DNA from: Rubrolithibacter danxiaensis
Lineage (GTDB): Bacteria > Bacteroidota > Bacteroidia > Sphingobacteriales > Sphingobacteriaceae
Direction: 5' to 3'
Length of the DNA: 64,000 nucleotides
Assembly (NCBI RefSeq): GCF_047272945.1
Contig: NZ_JBKOPS010000001.1
Span: forward strand, 62,001 to 126,000
The notes below the pieces were generated by a model. It had not been told where the DNA came from, did not search any database, and worked only from the letters and a program-made list of their open reading frames with translations. A program made the translations under genes and the position numbers. Positions 25,497 through 35,507 of this stretch are shown here, piece after piece. The stretch's first letter is position 1. The number at the start of each line of letters is the position of its first letter.

Positions 25497-26120
25497 CTAT
25501 CCTTCTTTAAATCCGTATTTCGCTAAAACATCGGCAGGTACTCCCTCCCATTTGCCGGGTGAATTTCCTTTGTAGCCGATATCGTTTATACCCATTTTAG
25601 TGGTATAAAATCCCGAAGCGGTTAAATTGCGCATCCTATTGAAAAAAGCAACGCCCTGCTGCATTTCAGGTTTTGCTTTCATCGGATAAGCAATGTCATC
25701 CACTATTTCAATCTGCTGATCGGCTGTGCTGTCTTTAAAAGTCTTACCGAAACGATTAAGCGCCTGCAGATCCAGCCATCTTAACCCGCCCCGCATCGGA
25801 ACCTGATGGTCAGGTATATCCTTTACAATAAATTCTATAAACTCCGGAACCTTCGCATCAGACGCACTTCCTGATACTTCATCTTTTGGAATAATAATAT
25901 CAGCAAGTACAGTAATGGTTGCCATCTCGTGCTCTGTAAAAAAGGTTTCCTCCCGTAATTTTTTAAGGCGTTCTATCTCAAAGTCTTCACGTCCCGTTGT
26001 ATCTGAAGTATCATTACCGGCTACAGCAGCAGTTTTGTTATCAGTTTTACACGCCTCCAGCAGTACTCCTGTACTCAGCGTTGTTAAGCCTATAAATTTT
26101 AACGATTCTCTTCTGTTCAT
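25497..26120 (-). CDS. gluconate 2-dehydrogenase subunit 3-family protein (Tat/lipoprotein signal)
   Basis: 207 residues. The N-terminus MNRRESLKFIGLTTLSTGVL carries a twin-arginine motif and ends in LLEAC, so it is exported by Tat and probably lipidated. The body (about 60-200) is the gluconate_2-dh3 domain: FTEHEMATITVLADIIIPKD, RGGLRWLDLQALNRFG, and the end GNSPGKWEGVPADVL. In characterised systems this subunit escorts a GMC flavoprotein and a cytochrome c. It starts 3 bases after the GMC gene and is its presumed partner. Confidence 0.88.
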   Translation of the reverse strand: MNRRESLKFIGLTTLSTGVLLEACKTDNKTAAVAGNDTSDTTGREDFEIERLKKLREETFFTEHEMATITVLADIIIPKDEVSGSASDAKVPEFIEFIVKDIPDHQVPMRGGLRWLDLQALNRFGKTFKDSTADQQIEIVDDIAYPMKAKPEMQQGVAFFNRMRNLTASGFYTTKMGINDIGYKGNSPGKWEGVPADVLAKYGFKEG

Positions 26121-26123
26121 GAC

Positions 26124-27866
26124 CTAAACATTTTGTTTCTTACGTTGATTGATAATATACTCGGAGGTACGCATGGATAATGCGAGAATAGTCCATGTAG
26201 GATTTTTATCTCCCTGCTGCACAAACGGGGCTCCGTCAACTACGAACAGATTTTCGCAATCGTGCGCCTGGCACCATTTATTTAAGGCTGAAGTGCCGGG
26301 ATCGTTACCCATCCGCACCGTACCTACTTCGTGAATAATCTCGCCGGGTTTTAAAAGTCCGTAATTTGTTTCAGGCCCCTGTACCTGCGAGGTAATAACA
26401 GCACCCATTCCATGCATTATTTCTTTAAAAGTTTCCTGCATGTGTTTTGCCTGTTTTATTTCGGCATCACTCCATTTATAATGGAAGCGCAATACAGGGA
26501 TACCGTATTTATCTACCACGTTCGGATCGATTTCACAATAGTTTGATTCTCTTGCAATTGCCATTCCACGACCGGCCATACCAACCTGTGTGCCATAAAA
26601 ACGGCGGTAATCATCCTTCAGCGCTTTACCATAACCACCTGCATCTTTCGTTTTTCCATTACGATCAGGAACCATTCCGTTAATAAACGGAACACCTCCA
26701 CCAAATCCATAAGAAGGCATTCCCATTCCTCCCCAGTATTCGATGTGGTACCCTCTCGGGAAATCGAGCCTCTTATTATCCAGCCACCAGGGAGAGTAAA
26801 TGTGCACACTTCCTACCCCATCTTCATTATACCGTTTCCGATCCATCAGTTGCGGTAAAAAGCCGGACATACCTGCGCCGGTAGAGTCGTGTAAATATTT
26901 TCCTACAATACCACTGCTGTTTGCCAGTCCGTTTGGATGATTGTTTGACTTAGAATTAAGCAGGATACGGGCAGATTCGGCAGCACTTGCAGCAAGGATA
27001 ACAATTCCACCGTTTACCTGGTATTCCTGCATATCCTTTTTGTTTACATAAGATACTCCTACAGCCTTTCCATCTTTTCCGGTAATTACTTCACGCACCA
27101 TTGCGTTTGATATTACTTCGAGATTACCTGTCTTTAAAGCGGGAATTACCAGCGCAGAAGATGAAGAGAAATCAGCATAGATCTTACAGCTGCGGTTACA
27201 TTGCCCGCAGAAAAAGCAGGCATGCCGATCGTTGTTTCCGGGCAGGGCTTCGGTAAGTACAGATCCTCTTCCCGGAATAACTTTTACTCCGGCCTTCTTT
27301 GCACCTTCTTTAATAAAAAGTTCATTTAAACGGGGTTTTGGCGGTGGAAGAAAGATTCCATCCGGCTCGCTTTCTATTCCTTCGACAGTACCGTACACAC
27401 CAATTAAACGGTCTACCTTATCGTAATAAGGTTTTACATCTTCGTAGCTGATCGGCCAGTCATCGGTAGCTCCGTCATAACTTTTCCCTTTAAAATCTGT
27501 AGGGCCCATCCTTAAAGAAATTCTTCCCCAGTGGTTAGTCCTTCCGCCCAGCATTCGCGACCTGAACCATTCAAATTCTGTCTTGTCTTTTCGTGTATAA
27601 GGTTCTCCGTCTATTTCCCAGCCTCCGAAAGCTGCGTCAAAATCACCAAAAGGCCTTACGGTTGAAGCTCCCCTTCTTGGAGATTCCCACGACCATTTTA
27701 GCTGTAAAGAATCCTTAGCAGGATCAAAAAAAGGACCGGCTTCCAGCATCAATACTTTAACACCCGCCTTGGCAAGTGTATATCCTGCCATTCCTCCGCC
27801 TGCACCTGAGCCCACGATGATCACATCGTACTTTTTAGGGGATTTTTTTATTTGAAAATCACTCAT
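26124..27866 (-). CDS. GMC oxidoreductase with CxxCxxCxxxC motif
   Basis: FAD-dependent oxidoreductase of 580 residues that oxidises a sugar or alcohol. FAD motif VIIVGSGAGGGMAGYTLAKA at about 15-35; SRMLGGRTNHWGRISLR at about 108; and the C-terminal GDKNPTWTILALSMRTSEY with catalytic His region HEVGTVRMG. Near residue 230 is CFFCGQCNRSC, with ferredoxin-like Cys spacing; in FAD-glucose dehydrogenases a Cys cluster at a similar place binds an Fe-S cluster. No signal peptide: export probably by hitch-hiking on the Tat signal of the partner subunit. It lies downstream of the GH92 gene in the same operon. Confidence 0.9.
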   Translation of the reverse strand: MSDFQIKKSPKKYDVIIVGSGAGGGMAGYTLAKAGVKVLMLEAGPFFDPAKDSLQLKWSWESPRRGASTVRPFGDFDAAFGGWEIDGEPYTRKDKTEFEWFRSRMLGGRTNHWGRISLRMGPTDFKGKSYDGATDDWPISYEDVKPYYDKVDRLIGVYGTVEGIESEPDGIFLPPPKPRLNELFIKEGAKKAGVKVIPGRGSVLTEALPGNNDRHACFFCGQCNRSCKIYADFSSSSALVIPALKTGNLEVISNAMVREVITGKDGKAVGVSYVNKKDMQEYQVNGGIVILAASAAESARILLNSKSNNHPNGLANSSGIVGKYLHDSTGAGMSGFLPQLMDRKRYNEDGVGSVHIYSPWWLDNKRLDFPRGYHIEYWGGMGMPSYGFGGGVPFINGMVPDRNGKTKDAGGYGKALKDDYRRFYGTQVGMAGRGMAIARESNYCEIDPNVVDKYGIPVLRFHYKWSDAEIKQAKHMQETFKEIMHGMGAVITSQVQGPETNYGLLKPGEIIHEVGTVRMGNDPGTSALNKWCQAHDCENLFVVDGAPFVQQGDKNPTWTILALSMRTSEYIINQRKKQNV

Positions 27867-27953
27867 ATTGGGTTAATAATAGGTCTGTTATCACTGATTA
27901 AATTTAAAGGAATTTTTTCCAGTTCAATAATGATAACAAATTGTTATACATCG

Positions 27954-30245
27954 TTATTTTTTAATATTACTGTTAGAGAATGAATAAGGGAAACTTTCTG
28001 GTTTTATGCCACGTTGTTTATTTGGATTTGATGACATCCTGAAATCAATAGTTGCCCCTTTCATTAAGGATGAATGGCTCAGCCAGTTTTTTGTATAGTC
28101 TGCTCCGTTCAGCTTCATATCCTGAATATACCTGTTCTCCTCACTATTATCTGTAGAATTGATTATGATCTGTTTTCCGTTTTCCAATTTAATAGTAACC
28201 TTTTTAAATAAAGGGGCTCCAATTACATACTGATCGGTAGCCGGCGTAACCGGATAAAATCCCATAGAAGAAAAAACATACCAGGCAGAAGTTTGACCGT
28301 TATCTTCATCTCCGCAATATCCATCAGGCGTTGCTTTATACAAACGGTTCAAAACCTCCCGAACCCAGTATTGCGCTTTCCATGGTTCTCCTGCATAATT
28401 ATATAAATAGATCATGTGCTGGATAGGCTGATTTCCATGCGCATACTGTCCCATGTTTGCAATTTGCATTTCACGAATTTCATGAATAACTGAATTATAA
28501 TAACTCTCATCGAATATGGGAGGAAGGGCAAATACCGAATCTAGTTTATTTACAAATTGTTCACGTCCACCCATTAAATTAATTAGTCCCTGCACGTCAT
28601 GAAAAACCGACCACGTATAATGCCAGCTATTTCCTTCGGTAAAGGCATCGCCCCATTTAAACGGATTAAAAGGCGACATGAATTTTCCGTCTTTATTTTT
28701 ACCACGCATCAGGCCTGTACTTTTATCAAACAGGTTGCGGTAGTTCTGGCTGCGGCGTGCATATAAATCCAGTTCTTTCTTCGGTTTGTTTAATGCCTTT
28801 CCTAACTGGTAAATAGCAAAATCATCGTATGCATATTCAAGCGTTCTTGCTGCATTTTCATTGATTTTTACGTCGTAAGGTACATATCCTAAGGAATTAT
28901 AATATTGTACTCCCCTTCTTCCTACCGCATCTATAGGGCCTTCGTTATTAGCACCATGCTTAAGCGCCTCGTACAGTTTTTCAATATCGTATCCACGCAT
29001 TCCCTTTATGTAGGCATCAGCTACAACAGAGGCCGAATTATTGCCGATCATGACATTTGAATACCCGGGGCTGGACCATTCCGGCAGCCATCCTCCTTCT
29101 TTATAATCGTTAATAAGTCCTTCCTGCATTTCTTTGTTAATGGAAGGATAAACAAGATTTAAGAAAGGATATAAGGCACGGAATGTATCCCAAAAACCGG
29201 TGCCTGCAAACATATAACCCGGTAAAACTTTACCATTATACGGGCTCCAGTGAACAATCTGGTTGTTTTTATCAAGTTCATAAAGTTTATTGGGAAAAAA
29301 CAGCGTCCGGTAAAGGCATGAATAAAAAGTCCGTAACTGATCGATACTTCCTCCTTCTGCCTTAACACGGCTTAAGCGCTCAGACCAGATTTCTTTTGCC
29401 TTACTTTTTGTTTGCTCAAAGCTGTCGTTTGCCAGCTCCCGTTCAAGGTTTAGAAGGGCCTGATCATGACTTATAAAAGAAGAAGCTACTTTTAAATTAA
29501 CCTGTTCTCCTTTTTTGGTTTTAAATCCGATAACCGCCCCGGTATGATTTGATTCAAGCTCTTGTTTTCCAGGATAAAATTTCGCACCATCCCAAGCTCC
29601 GTTAATTGTAAAATCTTTATCAAACTGTACCACGAAGTAGTTCTTAAAATTTTTCAAGTCGCCACTTGCGTATTTTGTGCTGTACCCGATGACCATTCTT
29701 TTTTCAGGGATGATCTTTACGTACGACCCTTTATCAAAAGCATCTATAATTACATACGCACTGTCTGTTTTAGGATAAGTCAGCCGGAATTGAGCAGCAC
29801 GTTCTGTTGGCGTAATTTCTGCCGTCACATCGTGATCGGCCAGGTAAACGCTGTAATAATAAGGCTTAGCTATTTCGGCTTTGTGTGAAAACCAGCTTGC
29901 CCTTTCATCCTGATTTATTTTCAGCTTTCCTGTTACCGGCATTATCGCAAACTGCCCGTAATCGTTCATCCACGGAGACGGCTGGTGCGTTTGCTTAAAC
30001 CCCCTGATCTTATCTGCATTGTACGTATAAGCCCAACCATCACCCATTTTACCCGTTTGGGGTGTCCAGAAATTCATGCCCCACGGCACAGCTATCGCAG
30101 GATAGGTATTTCCGTTAGAAAGAGAAGGTTTTGAATCGGAACCCATTAAAGGATTAACAAGTTCCACAGGTTCAAAAGACTGTAAATTCTGTCCAAATAC
30201 ATTTACACTAAAAAATAAAAGCAGGAAAGCAAAAATTCTATTCAT
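27954..30245 (-). CDS. GH92 alpha-1,2-mannosidase, secreted
   Basis: 763 residues with a signal peptide (MNRIFAFLLLFFSVNVFGQ). Family GH92 members are calcium-dependent exo-alpha-mannosidases acting on N-glycans or yeast mannan. The N-terminal beta domain (about 25-270) includes NPLMGSDSKPSLSNGNTYPA and IRGFKQTHQPSPWMNDYGQF. The (alpha/alpha)6 domain has GTGFWDTFRALYPFLNLVYP, GDAFTEGNSWHYTWSVFHDV and GYCGDEDNGQTSAWYVFSSM, all hallmarks. Fourth in the sigma-FecR-SusCD operon and the main clue to its substrate. Confidence 0.93.
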   Translation of the reverse strand: MNRIFAFLLLFFSVNVFGQNLQSFEPVELVNPLMGSDSKPSLSNGNTYPAIAVPWGMNFWTPQTGKMGDGWAYTYNADKIRGFKQTHQPSPWMNDYGQFAIMPVTGKLKINQDERASWFSHKAEIAKPYYYSVYLADHDVTAEITPTERAAQFRLTYPKTDSAYVIIDAFDKGSYVKIIPEKRMVIGYSTKYASGDLKNFKNYFVVQFDKDFTINGAWDGAKFYPGKQELESNHTGAVIGFKTKKGEQVNLKVASSFISHDQALLNLERELANDSFEQTKSKAKEIWSERLSRVKAEGGSIDQLRTFYSCLYRTLFFPNKLYELDKNNQIVHWSPYNGKVLPGYMFAGTGFWDTFRALYPFLNLVYPSINKEMQEGLINDYKEGGWLPEWSSPGYSNVMIGNNSASVVADAYIKGMRGYDIEKLYEALKHGANNEGPIDAVGRRGVQYYNSLGYVPYDVKINENAARTLEYAYDDFAIYQLGKALNKPKKELDLYARRSQNYRNLFDKSTGLMRGKNKDGKFMSPFNPFKWGDAFTEGNSWHYTWSVFHDVQGLINLMGGREQFVNKLDSVFALPPIFDESYYNSVIHEIREMQIANMGQYAHGNQPIQHMIYLYNYAGEPWKAQYWVREVLNRLYKATPDGYCGDEDNGQTSAWYVFSSMGFYPVTPATDQYVIGAPLFKKVTIKLENGKQIIINSTDNSEENRYIQDMKLNGADYTKNWLSHSSLMKGATIDFRMSSNPNKQRGIKPESFPYSFSNSNIKK

Positions 30246-30348
30246 CGAACAATAAGGTATACAAGAAAATAATAACGGTTTATTATATAAAGAACGACCA
30301 AATTAAGGGTATTTTCTATAATTAAAGATTTGTAACGTATATTTTAGA

Positions 30349-30382
30349 AATAAGGCTCCCCATAATTGAGGGAAGCCTTATT
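30349..30382 (-). promoter_or_regulatory. intercistronic hairpin between susD and the GH92 gene
   Basis: Minus-strand arms AATAAGGCTTCCC and GGGGAGCCTTATT pair over 13 bp with one G-U and an 8-base loop. It lies 12 bases after the susD stop. Only a weak T stretch follows, so it may reduce downstream expression or protect the susCD message rather than end it. Confidence 0.5.
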
Positions 30383-30393
30383 AGGAAACCTGT

Positions 30394-31923
30394 TCAATAT
30401 CCAGGATTTTGCGGAGTAAGATTTGGATTGTTCTTCATCTCGTTGGTTGGCAGCGGAAACAATAAATGCTTTTCCGCTAGTACCGGACCATAACTGAATG
30501 CATGACCAACAAAATCATCAAAATTATTAGTTGACTCGTTGTAAACTTTTCTCAAACGGATCATATCAAACCAGGTTAAATTATTGTAGCAGAGCTCATG
30601 CCAGCGTTCGCGCCATACTGCTTCACGAAAAGCCGTCTGGCTTAAACCTGACAATGCAGGTAAAGAAGCCCGGGCTCTAATATCATTTAACGCTTTATAT
30701 GCAATATTATTAGGTGCTCCATCAGCTTCATTTTGTGCTTCAGCATACATTAAAAGTAAGTCCGAATAAAGAAGGTTAGGAATATTTAAATCACTGCGGG
30801 CACTACCAGGAGAACCTAATGTTCCGTGAGCAGGGATATCAAATAATTTATAGATATAAGGTTTATTCAGATCTTTTAAGGGTCCGCTTCCACCATCATA
30901 ATATTTGGTATAGAAGAATTGCTGCTCCTGCACCCGTTTATCTCCTGCTTCAAAGGAATTGTAAAACGACACCGTTGGTACAGTGCTTCCCACTTCTGTA
31001 CTGAAAGCTGATACATCTTTAAAATTAGGCAATAAAACCGACTGTAAGCCATTATTATCGGCTACAGAAGCTAAATATTGGATTTCAAAGATATGCTCAC
31101 CTTTATTCTCTTGGGCCAAACTATGAAGATCACTGTAAGACGGAAAAAGAAAATAAGCGCCGCTACTGATTACTTCATTCGCTTTATCGGCAGCAAGCTT
31201 ATAATATTGCTGGCCAAGATTTAAAGGATTGCCGGCCATAGTAAGATACACTTTTGCAAGTAACGTCTTTACAGCCCCTAACGAAGCTCTTCCTGAGTTA
31301 TCAGCCATTGGCAAACCTGAAGCTTCTGCTGCAGTAAGATCTGCTACAATCTGGCTGTACACCTCTTCTGTTTTTGCACGGGAGGGTTTCAATTCCGGAG
31401 AAGTGGCATTAACAGGGGCTGTGAGTAAAGGAACATCACCCCATAATCTTACTAAATAAAAATAAGACCATGCCCGCAAAAATTGTGCTTCGCCCAGTAT
31501 TTTTTTCTTTTCCGCTTCATCCATGGGGTTAATACCGGGAACTTTTTCCAGAACCAGATTGGTTTGTGCTATCACGCTGTAAAGGCCATTCCACCAGTTG
31601 TTAAGATGAACGTTATCTCCGTTATACACCAACGACTGGAGATTATTTAAATCTGTATTCTGGCCTGTTTCTGTACTGGCCGTACCGGTTACCATCTCTA
31701 ACATGGAGTAATTCTGGGAAAAAATACCGGCCCCGCCACCAATAAAGCGGGTTTGAGCATACGCGGCGGCAATAGCTGCTGTAGCATGTTCCGGTAAAGT
31801 ATAATAACTTTCGGGACCGAGATTAGAGGGGTCCTGTTCTTCTAAAAATGAAGAGCAGGATGTAGCTGACAGTGCTACTGTCAAAATTAATCCGGCAATA
31901 ATATGTTGATATCGTGATTTCAT
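30394..31923 (-). CDS. SusD/RagB-family nutrient-binding lipoprotein
   Basis: Surface glycan-binding lid protein of 509 residues that works on top of the SusC channel. Signal peptide with lipobox (LSATSCSSFLEEQDPSN; Cys about residue 23). RagB/SusD features: YYTLPEHATAAIAAAYAQ, EAQFLRAWSYFYLVRLWGDVP, RAKTEEVYSQIVADL, YSDLLLMYAEAQNEADG and the C-terminal RERWHELCYNNLTWFDMIRL, then KHLLFPLPTNEMKNNPNLTP. Follows susC by 31 bases. Binds the oligosaccharide targeted by the operon, probably mannose-rich. Confidence 0.94.
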   Translation of the reverse strand: MKSRYQHIIAGLILTVALSATSCSSFLEEQDPSNLGPESYYTLPEHATAAIAAAYAQTRFIGGGAGIFSQNYSMLEMVTGTASTETGQNTDLNNLQSLVYNGDNVHLNNWWNGLYSVIAQTNLVLEKVPGINPMDEAEKKKILGEAQFLRAWSYFYLVRLWGDVPLLTAPVNATSPELKPSRAKTEEVYSQIVADLTAAEASGLPMADNSGRASLGAVKTLLAKVYLTMAGNPLNLGQQYYKLAADKANEVISSGAYFLFPSYSDLHSLAQENKGEHIFEIQYLASVADNNGLQSVLLPNFKDVSAFSTEVGSTVPTVSFYNSFEAGDKRVQEQQFFYTKYYDGGSGPLKDLNKPYIYKLFDIPAHGTLGSPGSARSDLNIPNLLYSDLLLMYAEAQNEADGAPNNIAYKALNDIRARASLPALSGLSQTAFREAVWRERWHELCYNNLTWFDMIRLRKVYNESTNNFDDFVGHAFSYGPVLAEKHLLFPLPTNEMKNNPNLTPQNPGY

Positions 31924-31954
31924 AATTCAAATATTGTTATGTTAATAACCAGTA

Positions 31955-34900
31955 TTAAAGACCCACGTTCAGCCCTAACAAATACGTAGTGGGTTTAGGA
32001 TAGTCGAAAAAGGTTTGCCCCTGAGCAAATGAATTAGAATAAGTTGTTACTTCCGGATCATTTCCACTGAATTTGGTATTGAGGAAGAAATTCTGAACCG
32101 AACCATAAACACGTAAGCGGCTTACCCGTAATTTCTTGGCTATTGCTGAAGAGAAATTATAGCCCAGTAACAGGTTTTTACCACGAAGAAAAGATCCGTC
32201 TTCTACCCAGTGGCTATCCACATTAGTAACATAACCAGCACGTGTATCGCGTATAGCAGCAATCGGGGTATTTTGATTGTCGGGAGTCCAGGCATTTAAA
32301 ACCGATGCGAAGCTATTAGCAATCCCTACACGATCCTCGCCCGAGTGGTGCGTTTGATTGAGCACATCGTTACCATAAGAGTATTGAAGCTCTAAGGTAA
32401 GATCGAAATTTTTGTAGGTGAAATTATTGAAAAAAGAACCATAAGCGTCTGGATTATTATTGCCGATTATTACCCGGTCTGCATCGTTAATAGCATAATC
32501 ACCGTTTACATCCAGGTATTTAATATCCCCTGGCAAAATTGGCTTTCCACCGCGATAACTTGCGAACTTTGCTGCTTCAGCCGCTTCATCAGTTCCCCAG
32601 GTTCCCATGCGTACCAGGCCGTAAAATGACCCTACCGGTTTTCCAACCTGTATAATCCCTGTATTACTTAAAAAGTTAGGGTTTCCGTCAAAAATAGGAG
32701 CAGGAGTTGCTAATGACAGTACCTTGTTTCTGTTCATTGAAATATTGAAGGTGCTCTTCCAGGTAAAATTTTCGCTGTTTACATTGACCGTATTAATAGC
32801 TAATTCAATTCCTTTATTTTCAAGACTTCCAATATTTTGCTTAATGGTACTATATCCGCTTGAACGAGGCAAAGGAACATCCAGCAGCATATCCGTTGTT
32901 TTACGGTAATAAACATCCGCCTCTAGCGAAATTCTGTCTCTAAACAACCCGAGTTCTAAACCGGCATCGTATTGGGTGGTCTTCTCCCATTTCAGGTCAG
33001 GATTTGCAAGCCTCGAAGTTCCTACGCCGGTTACCTTTGCATCATTAAAAATTGCTGAATAGCCGGATCCGAGTAATGCCAGGGCAGAATAAGGATCGAT
33101 TTCAGAGTTACCCGTTACACCCATACTGGTGCGTAATTTAAGATTAGAAATTGTTTCATTATCCTTTAAAAAATCTTCATCGGATACTCTCCAAGCCAGT
33201 GCCGCTGAAGGAAAAAAGGCATACTTATGATTTTCACCAAACTTCGAAGAGCCGTCTATCCGGCCGGTTAAAGTAAGGAGGTATTTATTTTGAAGGGAAT
33301 AATTGATCCGGCCGAAATAAGAATTAAAGGCAAAACGTGAACGATAAGAACTCGACGGATTCTGAACACTACCGGCACCTAAGTTATTATTTCCGAAATA
33401 GTCAGTAGAAAAATTCTGCGCATCAGCATCAAATCCAAAAATATTGGTTTCTTGCCAGGATATACCCAATAAACCGGTAAAAGAATGAATATCATTAATC
33501 TTTTTATTATAAGTCAAGTAGTTCTCCAAAGACCAATAAGACTCCCTGTTGCTGTTTAGATGTGCCCGGCCTTTTTGGTCTAAAGAAATACTGTGCAGGC
33601 TTCTTCCGTTGTATTCATTCCGTCCTCTGCTCACAATGTTCGCACCTAACACCGTACGCATTTCTAAACCCTTTGCGAACTGGATATTAGAATATACATT
33701 TCCTAAGGTAGTTTGGGTATTAAGAATATATTTTCTGTCGGTTAATATATGTACGGGATTTGAACCGCCTTCAGCACCTGGATACAGGTAATTATCGCCC
33801 CATGAACCGTCTGCAAATTTTACCGGCATAAAAGGGAATGCTTCCGTAATCATTCTTACAGAATTTAATCCGCCTGTTCCTATATCTACCAGGTTCTCTT
33901 CCTGATTATTATAGCTGATGTCTCCTCCTACTTTAATCCAGTTTTTCACCTGACTGTCAAAGGTAAACCGACCAGAATACCGTGTTAAGTAAGAGTTCTT
34001 AAGCAATCCATTATCATCCCGGTAACCTACAAAAATACCGTAGGTGCTTTTTTCATCACCATTGGTAAAACTTATCTGATGATTTTGCGAAAGTTTTTGC
34101 TGAGTCGATTCTTCAAGCCAATCTGTATTATAGAGAGGATTACCGTTACTATCAAAAAGCTTAGGTAAACTTTTTCTTTTTTCCCTGGGATCTATCAAGG
34201 ATGCGTAGTTACCTGCAGCCCAGCCTTCCGGATCGTAAACCTTAATATTATCATAAGCCAGATTTTCTACCTGCAGATACTCGTTTGCGTCCAGCATTTC
34301 AACACGATGAGGACCGATAGTAGGTGTACTGAACTGAACATCGTAATTAATTCTGCCACCCACCCCGGGAGTACCTCTTTTTGTTGTAATGAGTACAACT
34401 CCATTTGCACCTCTTGCACCATAAATGGCCGTTGCAGAAGCATCTTTTAAAACCTCTACCGATTCAATATCACTTGGATTGATATAATCGATAGCGTTTG
34501 AGTTTTGAGTTTGCGACCCTACAGGAAGCATTACGCCATCTACAACATACAGTGGGTTATTGGAGCTTTTAATGGAACTAAAACCGCGAATACGGATATT
34601 TGTCTGACCACCCGGCCTTCCGGAATTGGTATTAACCTGTACTCCGGCCATCCTTCCTGCCAGCTGTTCGTTTAGTGAGCTTGCCGGCCGTTCCTGCAAC
34701 TGGCTTGATTTAACTGAGCTTACAGCACCTGTTAAGTCGGATTTTAGCTGGGTACCATAACCAATTACAACGACTTCATTCAGTGCCTGCGAATTTTCCA
34801 GCAAACGTACATCAATTTGAGTGCGGTTATTAATTGCTACTTCCTGCGTAGTGAAACCAATGAAACTAAACACAAGGGTACCGTTTCCATTACTGGCTGT

Positions 34901-35404
34901 TATTGAATAGTTACCGTTTACATCAGTTACCGTTCCTACATTGGTCCCTTTTATTTTAACACTTACTCCAGGCAGCGGCTGGCCCTTATTATCAGTAACT
35001 GTGCCTTGTATCGTTTGTAATGACAGGGCCTTTGTTCCGTGCACTTCATCCTTTTTTCGCAAAACAATCGTTTGCTGGAAGATCTTGTAAGTAAGAGGCT
35101 GATCTTTAAGACACTGGTTCAGGGCTTCCTCTACCAAAACGTTTGCAACGTTAATATTAATCTTTCCGGCGCTGGCAATATCTTTCTTTTCATATAAAAA
35201 GTGATAACCTGTTTGCTCTTCAATCAAGCGTAAGATTTTTTCAACAGAAGTGTTCTTTTGCTGAAGAGAAACGATCTGGCTATAACTTTTAGCACTTACG
35301 TTTGTAAGGGCCGCAAATATTAGAATGGCAGTAAGCTTCATAGCCAATAGAATTTTGAACAAGGGAGGCCATGAGGTGGGCCTCGATTCAGAATTAAAAT
35401 TCAT
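31955..35404 (-). CDS. SusC/RagA TonB-dependent transporter with STN domain
   Basis: Outer-membrane beta-barrel importer of about 1149 residues. Start set at MNFNSESRPTSWPPLFKILL, giving signal sequence up to about residue 40. An STN domain (about 50-120: EQTGYHFLYEKKDIASAGKI) can talk to the FecR anti-sigma factor; then a carboxypeptidase-like domain (GTVTDNKGQPLPGVSVKIKG), the plug (VVVIGYGTQLKSDLTGAVSS, IRIRGFSSIKSSNNPLYVVD) and the barrel ending DYPKPTTYLLGLNVGL. The STN domain with adjacent sigma/FecR indicates trans-envelope induction by substrate. Preceded by a 200-base leader with a strong hairpin. Confidence 0.94.
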   Translation of the reverse strand: MNFNSESRPTSWPPLFKILLAMKLTAILIFAALTNVSAKSYSQIVSLQQKNTSVEKILRLIEEQTGYHFLYEKKDIASAGKININVANVLVEEALNQCLKDQPLTYKIFQQTIVLRKKDEVHGTKALSLQTIQGTVTDNKGQPLPGVSVKIKGTNVGTVTDVNGNYSITASNGNGTLVFSFIGFTTQEVAINNRTQIDVRLLENSQALNEVVVIGYGTQLKSDLTGAVSSVKSSQLQERPASSLNEQLAGRMAGVQVNTNSGRPGGQTNIRIRGFSSIKSSNNPLYVVDGVMLPVGSQTQNSNAIDYINPSDIESVEVLKDASATAIYGARGANGVVLITTKRGTPGVGGRINYDVQFSTPTIGPHRVEMLDANEYLQVENLAYDNIKVYDPEGWAAGNYASLIDPREKRKSLPKLFDSNGNPLYNTDWLEESTQQKLSQNHQISFTNGDEKSTYGIFVGYRDDNGLLKNSYLTRYSGRFTFDSQVKNWIKVGGDISYNNQEENLVDIGTGGLNSVRMITEAFPFMPVKFADGSWGDNYLYPGAEGGSNPVHILTDRKYILNTQTTLGNVYSNIQFAKGLEMRTVLGANIVSRGRNEYNGRSLHSISLDQKGRAHLNSNRESYWSLENYLTYNKKINDIHSFTGLLGISWQETNIFGFDADAQNFSTDYFGNNNLGAGSVQNPSSSYRSRFAFNSYFGRINYSLQNKYLLTLTGRIDGSSKFGENHKYAFFPSAALAWRVSDEDFLKDNETISNLKLRTSMGVTGNSEIDPYSALALLGSGYSAIFNDAKVTGVGTSRLANPDLKWEKTTQYDAGLELGLFRDRISLEADVYYRKTTDMLLDVPLPRSSGYSTIKQNIGSLENKGIELAINTVNVNSENFTWKSTFNISMNRNKVLSLATPAPIFDGNPNFLSNTGIIQVGKPVGSFYGLVRMGTWGTDEAAEAAKFASYRGGKPILPGDIKYLDVNGDYAINDADRVIIGNNNPDAYGSFFNNFTYKNFDLTLELQYSYGNDVLNQTHHSGEDRVGIANSFASVLNAWTPDNQNTPIAAIRDTRAGYVTNVDSHWVEDGSFLRGKNLLLGYNFSSAIAKKLRVSRLRVYGSVQNFFLNTKFSGNDPEVTTYSNSFAQGQTFFDYPKPTTYLLGLNVGL

Positions 35405-35507
35405 AGTTTTGTAATGTTTGGGTGAACAATAGTTTTCAATTTTCCAGATTGGACTCACAGTACCCAGATTTACCGGGAAAGTGCCGCAAACACTTCCCGG
35501 TTTTTCT
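35404..35507 (+). ncRNA. candidate cis-antisense RNA over the susC leader
   Basis: On the strand opposite susC an exact TAnnTTTG element (TAGTTTTG, 35404-35411) is followed about 60 bases later by a terminator: ACCGGGAAAGTG (35472-35483) and CACTTCCCGGT (35491-35501) pair over 11 bp with one bulge, then five T. A transcript of about 90 bases would cover the susC leader. Bacteroides PUL-linked antisense RNAs (DonS type) have this layout. No -33 box is evident, so it is only a candidate; the hairpin itself is certain. Confidence 0.38.

Noticed and set aside
27933..27947. Palindrome ATAACAAATTGTTAT between the GH92 and GMC genes
   Set aside because: AT-rich, inside an operon, with no promoter element nearby; likely chance.
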